Below, in pieces: positions 14,593-22,204 of a stretch of 31,955 nucleotides of DNA. The stretch comes from Xylophilus ampelinus (GTDB taxonomy: Bacteria > Pseudomonadota > Gammaproteobacteria > Burkholderiales > Burkholderiaceae_C): positions 1-31,955 of the forward strand of contig NZ_CABFMN010000122.1 of the NCBI RefSeq assembly GCF_901875635.1, in the 5' to 3' direction. The translations under genes were made by a program, and so were the position numbers. Position 1 is the first letter of the stretch; each line of letters begins with the position of its first letter. The notes beneath the pieces are model-generated. The model had not been told where the DNA came from. It saw nothing but the letters and a program-made list of their open reading frames with translations, and made no database searches.

Positions 14593-16937
14593 CACCTCGC
14601 GGCCTTCGCCCGACCCGCTGGCGCGCCGTGCTGGCCGCGTTGCTTCTTGCCCAGGCCGCGACCGGCGCCTGGGCGGTCGACAGCTTCGAGCAGGTGCGCA
14701 GCGAATTCCGCCCGTCCGACGTGCGCGTGCTCGACCGCCACGGCGAACTGCTTCAGCGCGTGCGCACCGACGCCACGGTGCGGCGCGGCCAATGGACGGC
14801 GCTGGCCGACGTGTCGCCCGCACTGCGAACGGCGCTGGTGCTGAGCGAGGACCGGCGCTTCTACGAACACAGCGGCGTGGACTGGCGCGCCGTCTCGGCG
14901 GCCGCGTGGGCCAACCTGTGGAACACGAAGACCCGCGGCGCGTCGACCATCACCATGCAGCTGGCCGGCCTGCTGGACGAGGACCTGCGCCGCGCCAGCG
15001 GGGGGCGCAGCGTGGGCCAGAAGATCGGGCAGGCCGTCACCGCGACGCAGCTCGAACGCCAGTGGCGCAAGGACCAGGTGCTGGAGGCGTATCTCAACCT
15101 CGTGCCCTTCCGCGGCGAGCTGGTCGGCATCGACGCGTTGTCGCGCACGCTGTTCGACAAGGCACCGCACGGGCTCGACGCGCGCGAGGCGGCCGTGGCG
15201 GCTGCGCTGGTGCGCGCGCCCAACGCCAAGCCTGCGCTGGTCGCGCAGCGGGCCTGCGAGGTGATGAAGAGCATGGCCGGGCCGGAGAAAGGGCCCGAGC
15301 GCAGCGCCGGGCCGCCCCAAGCAAGCGAGCGTCCCCTCGGGGGGCAGCGAGGACACGAAGTGCCGAGCGTGGAGGCCACATCTTGCGCAGCGCTCGACAT
15401 GTTCACCTCGGCGGTCGTGCAGCGGCGTGCCTTCGAGGCCAGCGAGGGCATCGCGCCCCACCTCGCGCGCCAGGCCCTGCGCGCGGCGCGCGAAGCGGAC
15501 GGCAGCGCGCCGGCACCGATGGAGTTGCGCACCACCCTGCGCGCGCCCCTGCAGCGCTTCGCCCTGCAGAGCCTGCAACGCCACCTGCGCGAGCTGCGCG
15601 GCCGCAACGTGGAAGACGGCGCGCTCATCGTGCTCGACAACGCCAGCGGCGAGGTGCTGGCCTGGGTCGGCTCGTCGGGCCAGCTCAGCCGCGCGGCCGA
15701 GGTCGATGCCGTGCTCGCGCCGCGCCAGCCGGGCTCCACGCTCAAGCCGCTGCTCTATGCGCAGGCCATCGCCGAGCGCCGGCTCACGGCCGCGTCGCTG
15801 CTCGAGGACTCGTCGGCGCAGATCGCCACTTCGGGCGGGCTGTATATCCCGCAGAACTACGACCGGCACTTCAAGGGGCCGGTGTCGGTGCGCACGTCGC
15901 TCGCGGCGTCGCTCAACGTGCCCGCCGTGCGCACCCTCGTCATGGTCACGCCCGATGCCTTCGCACGCCAGTTGCAGCGCGCCGGCATCACGCTGGCGCA
16001 GAGTGGCGACTACTACGGCTACAGCCTCGCGCTGGGCAGCGCCGAGCTCACGCTGCTGCAGCTGGCCAATGCCTTCCGCACGCTGGCCAACGGCGGACGC
16101 GCGAGCGCCACGCGTGTGCTGCCGCCGCCGCGGCCGCAAGCGCCCGCCTTCATGCCCGCGCTCGATCCGCGCGCGGCCTTCATCGTCGGTGACATCCTGT
16201 CCGACGCCAACGCCCGCATCCGCACCTTCGGCGTCGACAGCGTGCTGGGCACGCGCTTCTGGACGGCGGTGAAGACCGGCACCAGCAAGGACATGCGCGA
16301 CAACTGGGCGGTGGGCTGGTCCGAGCGCTACACCGTGGGCGTGTGGATCGGCAACGCCAGCGGCGCGCCGATGTGGGACGTGAGCGGCACCACCGGCGCT
16401 GCGCCCCTGTGGGCCGAGACCATGCGCTTCCTGCACCAGCGCGAGCCCAGCCGTGCGCCCGCGCCGCCGCCGGGCCTGGTGCAGGCGCAGGTGCGCTTCG
16501 GCCCCAACCCGACCGAAACGAACGGCGAACCCATCGAGGCCGCGCGCAGCGAGTGGTTCATCGCCGGCACCGAACAACCGCTGTTTGCTATGGAAACGAT
16601 AGCTGCTCGCACCCGTCCCACGGGCGCTGCAGGCACTTTTGATTCGAAAGACGGCAACCCGGCGCGCATCACCGCGCCGACGCAGGGCACGATCCTCGCG
16701 CTCGACCCCGACATCCCGCCGCGAAACCAGCGCGTGAACTTCGAGTCCGACGGCGCCGGCCGCGACGTGCAGTGGCGCATCGACGGCAAACCCTTCGCAC
16801 GCGGGACCACGGCGCAATGGCTGCCCTGGCCCGGCCGCCACACGATCGAGCTGGCCAACGCGCAGGGCCAGGTGCTCGACACCATCCAGCTCGAGGTGCG
16901 CGGCGCCGGCGTGGCCGCGCCGGCCCGGCGACGCTGA
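14589..16937 (+). CDS. pbpC: Penicillin-binding protein 1C (bifunctional glycosyltransferase/transpeptidase)
   Basis: This 782-residue inner-membrane peptidoglycan synthase has an N-terminal signal-anchor at 12-29. The GT51 domain (about 35-210) has EDRRFYEHSG with catalytic Glu87, and GASTITMQLAGLL. The transpeptidase domain (about 300-600) has STLK with nucleophile Ser383, SLN in AASLNVPAV, and KTGTS at 562-566. The C-terminal BiPBP_C domain (about 690-780) is the mark of the PBP1C class. Two stretches are not ancestral-looking: residues about 231-263, encoded by a GC-rich repeat at 15305-15377, and residues about 666-687, encoded by the GATAGC repeat at 16584-16649. Both keep the frame and sit between domains. 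PbpC normally neighbours the macroglobulin gene, which here is 5.8 kb upstream. It overlaps the YdcZ-type gene by ATGA. Confidence 0.95.
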   Translation: MTPRGLRPTRWRAVLAALLLAQAATGAWAVDSFEQVRSEFRPSDVRVLDRHGELLQRVRTDATVRRGQWTALADVSPALRTALVLSEDRRFYEHSGVDWRAVSAAAWANLWNTKTRGASTITMQLAGLLDEDLRRASGGRSVGQKIGQAVTATQLERQWRKDQVLEAYLNLVPFRGELVGIDALSRTLFDKAPHGLDAREAAVAAALVRAPNAKPALVAQRACEVMKSMAGPEKGPERSAGPPQASERPLGGQRGHEVPSVEATSCAALDMFTSAVVQRRAFEASEGIAPHLARQALRAAREADGSAPAPMELRTTLRAPLQRFALQSLQRHLRELRGRNVEDGALIVLDNASGEVLAWVGSSGQLSRAAEVDAVLAPRQPGSTLKPLLYAQAIAERRLTAASLLEDSSAQIATSGGLYIPQNYDRHFKGPVSVRTSLAASLNVPAVRTLVMVTPDAFARQLQRAGITLAQSGDYYGYSLALGSAELTLLQLANAFRTLANGGRASATRVLPPPRPQAPAFMPALDPRAAFIVGDILSDANARIRTFGVDSVLGTRFWTAVKTGTSKDMRDNWAVGWSERYTVGVWIGNASGAPMWDVSGTTGAAPLWAETMRFLHQREPSRAPAPPPGLVQAQVRFGPNPTETNGEPIEAARSEWFIAGTEQPLFAMETIAARTRPTGAAGTFDSKDGNPARITAPTQGTILALDPDIPPRNQRVNFESDGAGRDVQWRIDGKPFARGTTAQWLPWPGRHTIELANAQGQVLDTIQLEVRGAGVAAPARRR
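15305..15377 (+). repeat. GC-rich Comamonadaceae-type repeat inserted in frame in pbpC
   Basis: The segment contains GGGCCGCCCCAAGC, then TCCCCTCGGGGGGCAGCGAGG, in two overlapping pieces, and ends near GAGCGTGGAGGCC. I recognise this pattern from dispersed repeats found between genes in Comamonadaceae chromosomes. It can form a CCCC-TC-GGGG hairpin. Only one copy is in the window, so the identification rests on recall. It encodes a low-complexity Gly/Pro/Arg stretch in PbpC between the glycosyltransferase and transpeptidase domains. Confidence 0.6.
16584..16649 (+). repeat. Interspersed GATAGC-N27-AGGC repeat, copy B, inside pbpC
   Basis: GATAGC lies at 16598-16603 and AGGC at 16631-16634, with exactly 27 bases between. 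The flanks TTTGCTATGG and CACTTTTGATTCGAAAG match the family. The copy shares GGGCGCTGCAGGCACTTTT (19 bases) with the copy at 30248. It encodes about 22 residues (FAMETIAARTRPTGAAGTFD) joining the transpeptidase and C-terminal domains of PbpC, with no stop codon and no frame change. Confidence 0.8.
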
Positions 16938-18209
16938 ATGGCGATGCCGCGCACGTCGCTGCCCGTTTCGGCCTGCGCCGCGTGGATGCGCCGGTGCGGC
17001 CCGCTGTTCCTGCTGGGGCTTGCGGCACTGATCGTCTTTTCGCCCCCGGCACGCGCCGAACTGCTGGAGGTGCCGGCGTTCTCGTCCCGCGTCGTCGACC
17101 GCACGGACACCCTCTCCGAAGACGACGCGCAGGCCCTGCGGGCACGCATCGCGGAGGTCGAGGCCGCCACGCAGGCACAGCTCGCCGTGCTGATCGTCTC
17201 CAGCACCCATGAGGAGGACATCGCCCCCTTCGCCCTGCGCGTGTTCGAGGCCTGGAAGCCCGGCGATGCCGCGCGCGACGACGGGCTGCTGGTCGTGGTG
17301 GCGCTGGCCGACCGGCGCATGCGCATCGAGGTCGGCCAGGGGCTGGAGGGCACGGTGCCCGACGTCGCGGCGGCGCGCATCGTCGACCGCGTGATGGCAC
17401 CGCGCTTTCGCGAGGGCGACTACGCGGGCGGGCTGCGGGGTGCCGTCGACGCACTGGACCAGCGATTGCGCGGCCACGCACCCGCCGATGCCGACGAGGA
17501 CGCCGACGCACCGATGCGGCTGACGCCCGAAGGCATGGCCTTCATCGCCGTGCTGGCGTGGAGCCTGCTGGTGGGCGTGTGGCATGCCCGGCGCAAGCCT
17601 CGCTGGCGGGTCACGTCGGCGGCCACCGCCGTCGGCCCCCTGGTCGGTGGCGCCGCGACGGCACACCTGGGCGTGGCCATCGGGGGCCTCATGATCGCGC
17701 CGGTTTTCGTGGTGCTGGGGTGGATCCTGGGCGTCTCGCGGACGGCGCGGTGGGTTGCGCTGGGCCTCGCGGGCCTCATCGCGGCCCTGATCTCTTGGGG
17801 CCGCGTCGCCGGCGGTGAGGCCGTTTTGGAGGGGCTCCTCTTCCTGGGCATCGGCGGCTTCGCGCTGGGCCTGGTGGCGACCACCCTGTTCATGATGATC
17901 AAGGCCTGGCGCGGCAGCCGCAAGGGCTTCGCGCTGCGGCTCCTCGCGGCGCTGCTCCTCACGGGCGTGGGGCTCTGGCACCTGCACGACAGCGGCGCGA
18001 TGGCGGCGCACCCGGGCGTGCTCGAAGCCGTCGTCGTGCTGGTGAGCTTCCTGATCGCCTTCGTCGTGGCCGCCGGGAACGGATGGAGCATCGGCTCGGG
18101 CGGCGGCGACGACGACGATCGGTCTTCGTCGTCGAGCAGCAGCGGTTCGTCGTCGTCCGGAGGCGGCGGCGGATCGAGCAGCGGCGGCGGGGCCTCGGGC
18201 AGCTGGTAG
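16938..18209 (+). CDS. TPM-domain membrane protein (YgcG-like)
   Basis: This 423-residue protein has a signal sequence (residues 17-42, cut near ARA) and then a TPM domain, about 45-175, with VVDRTDTLSEDDAQALRARI and IEVGQGLEGTVPDVAAARIV. Five to six membrane helices follow, about 195-390. The tail is a run of Asp, Ser and Gly typical of the YgcG group. TPM domains occur in periplasmic or lumenal proteins linked to membrane protein and envelope upkeep; a phosphatase activity has been proposed for plant relatives. The ATG directly abuts the pbpC stop with no spacer, so it is probably translated from the same message and may share a role in the envelope. Confidence 0.9.
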   Translation: MAMPRTSLPVSACAAWMRRCGPLFLLGLAALIVFSPPARAELLEVPAFSSRVVDRTDTLSEDDAQALRARIAEVEAATQAQLAVLIVSSTHEEDIAPFALRVFEAWKPGDAARDDGLLVVVALADRRMRIEVGQGLEGTVPDVAAARIVDRVMAPRFREGDYAGGLRGAVDALDQRLRGHAPADADEDADAPMRLTPEGMAFIAVLAWSLLVGVWHARRKPRWRVTSAATAVGPLVGGAATAHLGVAIGGLMIAPVFVVLGWILGVSRTARWVALGLAGLIAALISWGRVAGGEAVLEGLLFLGIGGFALGLVATTLFMMIKAWRGSRKGFALRLLAALLLTGVGLWHLHDSGAMAAHPGVLEAVVVLVSFLIAFVVAAGNGWSIGSGGGDDDDRSSSSSSSGSSSSGGGGGSSSGGGASGSW

Positions 18210-18229
18210 GCGCCGCGCGCAGGCGCTAC
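18206..18229. terminator. Possible hairpin between convergent genes
   Basis: GTAGGCGCC pairs with GGCGCTAC with one bulged base, spanning the 16-base gap between two convergent stops (18209 and 18226). There is no T-run, so it may only be a barrier hairpin. A second small stem, CTGCGG/CCGCAG, lies at 18229-18244. Confidence 0.3.
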
Positions 18230-19023
18230 TGCGGCCCGCCGCAGAAGGGCACCTCGCCCGCCCGTCCGTCCGTGAAGCGAGTGGCCACGCGGGTCGCGGC
18301 CGATGGTTTGCGGTGCGCCGGCCAAGTGGTCTCGATCCACGTGTAGTCCCAGCGGTAGTCGCCGCTGGCACGCGCCGCGGCCCCGTAGGCGATGCGCAGG
18401 CTGCCGGTGCTCTCATCGTGGCAGTGCGGCGAGGTCTTGTATTCCTTCTCGCTGAAGCAGGCGCGGACCATCTTCGAGCAATAGAAGGGCACGTCGGCAT
18501 GCACGGCGCGCGTGGACGCCGACGGCGCGTCCAGCGGCACGAAGTCGGCGCGGTCGAAGCGCGCGCCGCCGCCCGAATACATCTCGCTCACGGTCGCCAG
18601 CACGGCCACCGCCCAGCGCCCCTCACCCAGCGGATACAGCGCCGGCGACAGCGACAGCTCGCCCTCCACGCCGGGTTCGACGCTCTGGTGGCGGTAGCCG
18701 CTGAAGTCGCGCAAGGATTCGAGCGCCCAGCCGTCGGCCGTGCGGCGCAGTTCGGCCCGTGCGAGCGGCGTGCGGGCCAGGAGCACGTAGCCATCGGGCC
18801 GGGCCTCGCCCCGCTCGCGCACGAGCTGCAGGCTGGCCGCTTCGCACGGCTGCGGCAGCAGCGCGCAAGCCTGGGTGCGCCAGGCCGGGCCGAGCCTGGC
18901 ATCGGCGTCCTTGACGGGATCGAAGAGACGCGCGGCGGGCGCCGGCGATGCGGCATGGGCGCCAAGCGTGGACAAGGCCAGGAGGGCCGTGGCGAGGCAA
19001 CGGGAAGGAGGCAGGCAGGACAT
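18226..19023 (-). CDS. Secreted protein of unknown function
   Basis: This 265-residue protein starts with a signal peptide (MSCLPPSRCLATALLALSTL, cut near AHA). The mature part has no membrane helix. It contains several Cys residues (CALLPQPCE near residue 50; FYCSKMVRACFSEKEYK and SPHCHDES in the second half; FCGG at the end), suggesting disulfide bonds in the periplasm. Aromatic motifs such as DYRWDYTWIETTWP are notable. I do not recognise the family. The start is ATG at 19023; an ORF extending to 19131 adds a tail with no signal-peptide sense. It converges with the TPM gene and shows no functional link to it. Confidence 0.7.
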   Translation of the reverse strand: MSCLPPSRCLATALLALSTLGAHAASPAPAARLFDPVKDADARLGPAWRTQACALLPQPCEAASLQLVRERGEARPDGYVLLARTPLARAELRRTADGWALESLRDFSGYRHQSVEPGVEGELSLSPALYPLGEGRWAVAVLATVSEMYSGGGARFDRADFVPLDAPSASTRAVHADVPFYCSKMVRACFSEKEYKTSPHCHDESTGSLRIAYGAAARASGDYRWDYTWIETTWPAHRKPSAATRVATRFTDGRAGEVPFCGGPQ

Positions 19024-19152
19024 GCCGGATGTTATTGACTCGGCACGATTGAAATTGAAACAGCCGTTCGGGCTGAGCGTGAACGGTTTCAAGGTGGCAG
19101 GTGCCGACTCACCAGGTGCCTCTCCGACCACCGCTCTGCGACGTCCAGCGGC

Positions 19153-19914
19153 TCACTTGCCGCCGGTCACGTCGAGGAAGGTGCCGGTGACGAAGGAGGC
19201 CTCGGCGCCGGCCAGCCACAGGATGGCCCGCGCGACCTCCTCCGGCTGGCCGCCCCGGCCCATCGGGATCGAATCCTTGACCCGATCCACCCGCCCCGGC
19301 TCGCCGCCGCTGGCATGCATCTCGGTGTAGATGTGCCCCGGGCGGATGCCGTTGACGCGGATGCCTTCGCGCGCCACCTCTTTGGCCAGGCCGGTGGTGA
19401 AGGTCTCGAGCGCCCCCTTGGACGCCGCATAGTCGACGTATTCGTTCGGGCTGCCGAGCCGGGCCGAGGCCGAGGAGACATTGATCACCACGCCGCCGCG
19501 CCCGCCGTGGCGCTGCGACATGCGCCTGACCGCCTGCTGCGCGCACAGCATGGGGCCGATCGCGTTGACCGCGAAGATGCGCTGCATGCGCTCGAAGCCG
19601 AGCCCCTCCAGCCGCGACTGGCGCCCGATGATGGCGGCGTTGTTGACCAGCACGTCGATGCGGCCGAAGCGGCGGTCGATCGCCTCGAACAGTTGCGCGA
19701 CCTGCTCCGGGTCGGCGCTGTCCGCCCGCACGGCCAGGGCCTGGCGCCCGAGCGCCCGCACGTCGGCCGCCACCGCCTCGGCCGCGGCTTCGTTGGCAAC
19801 GAAGCTGATCGCGACGTCGTAGCCGCGCTCGGCCGCCAGCCGCGCGGTGGCTGCGCCGACGCCACGGCTGCCGCCGGTGACGAGGATGAGGGGGGCTTGC
19901 GAGGGGGTGTCCAT
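19153..19914 (-). CDS. SDR-family NAD(P)-dependent oxidoreductase
   Basis: This 253-residue protein is a classical short-chain dehydrogenase/reductase. The cofactor motif TGGSRGVG is at 13-20, NNAA is at 91-94, catalytic Ser is near 148, and YAASK holds Tyr162 and Lys166. The C-terminus reads GTFLDVTGGK, typical of the 3-oxoacyl-ACP-reductase or glucose-dehydrogenase-like subgroup. Length is standard. Cofactor preference is unclear; substrate cannot be assigned. It lies 48 bases downstream of the MFS gene on the same strand, so the pair probably forms a two-gene operon under the divergent LysR regulator. Confidence 0.93.
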   Translation of the reverse strand: MDTPSQAPLILVTGGSRGVGAATARLAAERGYDVAISFVANEAAAEAVAADVRALGRQALAVRADSADPEQVAQLFEAIDRRFGRIDVLVNNAAIIGRQSRLEGLGFERMQRIFAVNAIGPMLCAQQAVRRMSQRHGGRGGVVINVSSASARLGSPNEYVDYAASKGALETFTTGLAKEVAREGIRVNGIRPGHIYTEMHASGGEPGRVDRVKDSIPMGRGGQPEEVARAILWLAGAEASFVTGTFLDVTGGK

Positions 19915-19962
19915 GCGATCGGCCTTTGGAGATGACGAGCCAGGGAAAGCGGCCGGCCGTGC

Positions 19963-21171
19963 TCAGGCGCCACGGGCCGGCACGAGCCGCGGGCGCAGCG
20001 CCAGGGCCAGCGGGAGGATCGCCAGCGCCGTCAACACGGTGGCGCAGGTCGCACCCTGGATGCCGACCCGGTCGCCGAGCAGCCCGTAGAGCACGGGCGA
20101 CAGCGCGCCGGACGCGATGACGCCGGTGTAGAAGATGGCGAACGCGCGCTCGGTGCTGCCGCGCGGCGCCAGTTCGGGCACCGTGCCGTAGAGCACGGAG
20201 GACGTGCCGTTGAGCATCGCCCCCAGCAGCGGCAGCAGCACCCACGCGAACCCGAGGGGGCACAGCAGCAGCGCGACGATGCCCAGTGCCGAGCCGCCCT
20301 CGGTCGCCAGCACGGTGCCGGTCACACCCAGGCGCGCGCCCAGCCAGCCGCAGAGGAACTTGCCCGCCGCCCCGCCGAGGAACACCAGCGCCAGCGCCAC
20401 GCCCAGCAGCGGCACGGGAATGCCCTTGGCCTTGAGCAGGAAGGGCAGGAAGGTGAGCAGCCCCATGCGCACGGCGGTGTCGAGCACACCGATCGCCAGC
20501 AGCAGCCGGAAGCCGGTGGGCGACGCCGGTGCCGCCGACACGGCATCGCCGTGCGACGCCTGGCTGCCTACGGCCGTCTTGGGGAGGAAAAGTGCAAGAC
20601 CCACGGCCACAACCACCCCCAGGGCCGACATCGCCCAAAGCGCATGGCGCCACGGGGCCAGGGTGATCAGCAATGCCATTGCCGCCGGCAGCGCAGCCTT
20701 GCCCAGATCGCCCGCGAAGTTGTAGACGCCCAGCGGGCCGCGCGCGTCCTGCCCGTAGGCGCGCGCCACCGCGCCCGAGGCCAGCGGGTGCTGCGTGCTC
20801 GAGCCGCTGCCCGCCAACGCCAGGGCCAGACCCAGGCCGGCCAGGCTGCCCGTCATGCCGGCCGCCGCGTAGCCCGCGGCCGCGAGCAGCGTTCCCAGCG
20901 CCAGCGTGGCGCGCGTGCCGATGCGCTGCGCCAGCCAGCCGGCCGGCAGCTGCAGGGCCGCCATGGTGCCGCCGTACAGGCCGCGCAGCACGGCCAGCGC
21001 ACCGTAGCCCAGGCCGAACTCCGCCTGCCAGACCGGCAGCAGCACGTAGATCATGTCGGTGTAGCCGTCGTGCAGCGCATGCGCAACGCACGACAGCCAC
21101 AGGACCCGGCTGCGCGGCGCCGCGGCACCCGGCCGCATGGGAGTCGTGGCGAGGATGGGGGCTGAAGACAT
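19963..21171 (-). CDS. MFS transporter, fosmidomycin-resistance-like (Fsr) subgroup
   Basis: This 402-residue protein has about twelve membrane helices. The first helix region, SCVAHALHDGYTDMIYVLLP, is the mark of the Fsr subgroup of the major facilitator superfamily, as is the helix 4-5 region GSGSSTQHPLASGAVARAYG. Fsr in E. coli exports fosmidomycin, but most homologues have unknown substrates. The start is ATG at 21171. It is divergent from a LysR gene, with only 54 bases between the starts, so both promoters and any operator must overlap there or lie within coding DNA. It probably precedes the SDR gene in one transcript. Confidence 0.88.
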   Translation of the reverse strand: MSSAPILATTPMRPGAAAPRSRVLWLSCVAHALHDGYTDMIYVLLPVWQAEFGLGYGALAVLRGLYGGTMAALQLPAGWLAQRIGTRATLALGTLLAAAGYAAAGMTGSLAGLGLALALAGSGSSTQHPLASGAVARAYGQDARGPLGVYNFAGDLGKAALPAAMALLITLAPWRHALWAMSALGVVVAVGLALFLPKTAVGSQASHGDAVSAAPASPTGFRLLLAIGVLDTAVRMGLLTFLPFLLKAKGIPVPLLGVALALVFLGGAAGKFLCGWLGARLGVTGTVLATEGGSALGIVALLLCPLGFAWVLLPLLGAMLNGTSSVLYGTVPELAPRGSTERAFAIFYTGVIASGALSPVLYGLLGDRVGIQGATCATVLTALAILPLALALRPRLVPARGA

Positions 21172-21225
21172 GGCCCGATGCTAGGACGCCGCCACGCACT
21201 CCACCACGGACGTAATATCGCGCCA

Positions 21226-22188
21226 ATGGAGAGAAAAAGTCACGTCGTCGACGACGCGCCGCAAGTGCCCGGAAGTCGCGGGCGCCTGCCGCCGCTCAAC
21301 GCGCTGCGCGCCTTCGAGGCGGTGGCGACGCAGGGCAGCTTCGCTGCGGCGGCGGCTCGCCTCAACGTCACCCATTGGGCGGTGGGCAAGCAGATCCGCC
21401 TGCTCGAGGACTGGTTCGGCATGCCCCTGTTCGAGCGCCGTGCACGCGGCGTGCGGCTCACCGACGAAGGCGCCGCGTTGCTGGGCGACGTGGGCGGCGC
21501 CTTCGACCGGCTGGCCGCCGGCGCGGCGCGGCTGCGCGACGACGGCTCGGCGCGCCGTGTGTCGGGCACGGTGCGCGTGAACGCGCTGGCCAGCTTCGCG
21601 CTGTGCTGGCTGATCCCGCGGCTGGCGGACTTCCAGGCCCGCTATCCCCACATCGACGTGCGGCTGTCCACCACCTCGCGCAAGCTGCGCTATGTGGGCG
21701 AGGCCTTCGACATCGGCGTGCGTTCGGGCCACGAGGATGCGGCCGGCGTCACGTCCAGCGTGCTGCTGCCCGACCTGCGGCTGCCGGCCTGCAGCCCCGA
21801 CGTGCTGCTGCGCCATCCGATCCGCAGCACCGCCGACCTGCGGCACCACGCCCTGCTGCACTCCACGAGCACGCGCAGCGCCTGGTCCGACTGGCTGCAC
21901 GAGGCCGGGGCCCCGCGCCTGCAGGGCACTCGGCACCTGCACTTCGACCATGTGTACCTGCAACTGGGCGCCGCGGTGGCCGGCCTGGGCGTGGCGCTGG
22001 CGTCGCTGCCGCTGGTGGAGCGCGAGCTTGCCGCGGGCCGGCTCGTGTGCCCCCTGCCCGAGCCGGCCTGGCGTGGCCCCGACTACACGCTGGTCGTGAA
22101 CACGGAGCGCGCCGACGACGAGGCGGTCAGCGCCTTCCGCCGCTGGCTGGTGGACGCGGCCGCCGCGTCGACGGCCGGTGCGGCCTGA
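21226..22188 (+). CDS. LysR-family regulator (GcvA-like subgroup)
   Basis: This 320-residue regulator has a LysR-type N-terminal helix-turn-helix: LPPLNALRAFEAVATQGSFA, then LNVTHWAVGKQIRLLEDWFG and the wing LFERRARGVRLTDEG. That arrangement is typical of the GcvA-like group. The effector domain carries VNALASFALCWLIPRLADF and AFDIGVRSGHED, and has a long, normal length. I use ATG at 21226; an upstream ATG at 21178 adds 16 residues that overlap the promoter region. The recognition helix reads THWAVGKQ where most relatives have SxxAVSxQ, which could alter DNA specificity. It probably controls the divergent MFS/SDR pair. Confidence 0.92.
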   Translation: MERKSHVVDDAPQVPGSRGRLPPLNALRAFEAVATQGSFAAAAARLNVTHWAVGKQIRLLEDWFGMPLFERRARGVRLTDEGAALLGDVGGAFDRLAAGAARLRDDGSARRVSGTVRVNALASFALCWLIPRLADFQARYPHIDVRLSTTSRKLRYVGEAFDIGVRSGHEDAAGVTSSVLLPDLRLPACSPDVLLRHPIRSTADLRHHALLHSTSTRSAWSDWLHEAGAPRLQGTRHLHFDHVYLQLGAAVAGLGVALASLPLVERELAAGRLVCPLPEPAWRGPDYTLVVNTERADDEAVSAFRRWLVDAAAASTAGAA

Positions 22189-22204
22189 GAAAGCAATCGA
22201 CGGC

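Noticed and set aside
14265..18500. Open minus-strand frame of 1411 codons across the YdcZ, pbpC and TPM genes
   Set aside because: It lies antisense to three genes with clear catalytic motifs, is Arg/Ala/His-rich without any domain, and results from high GC with few stops.
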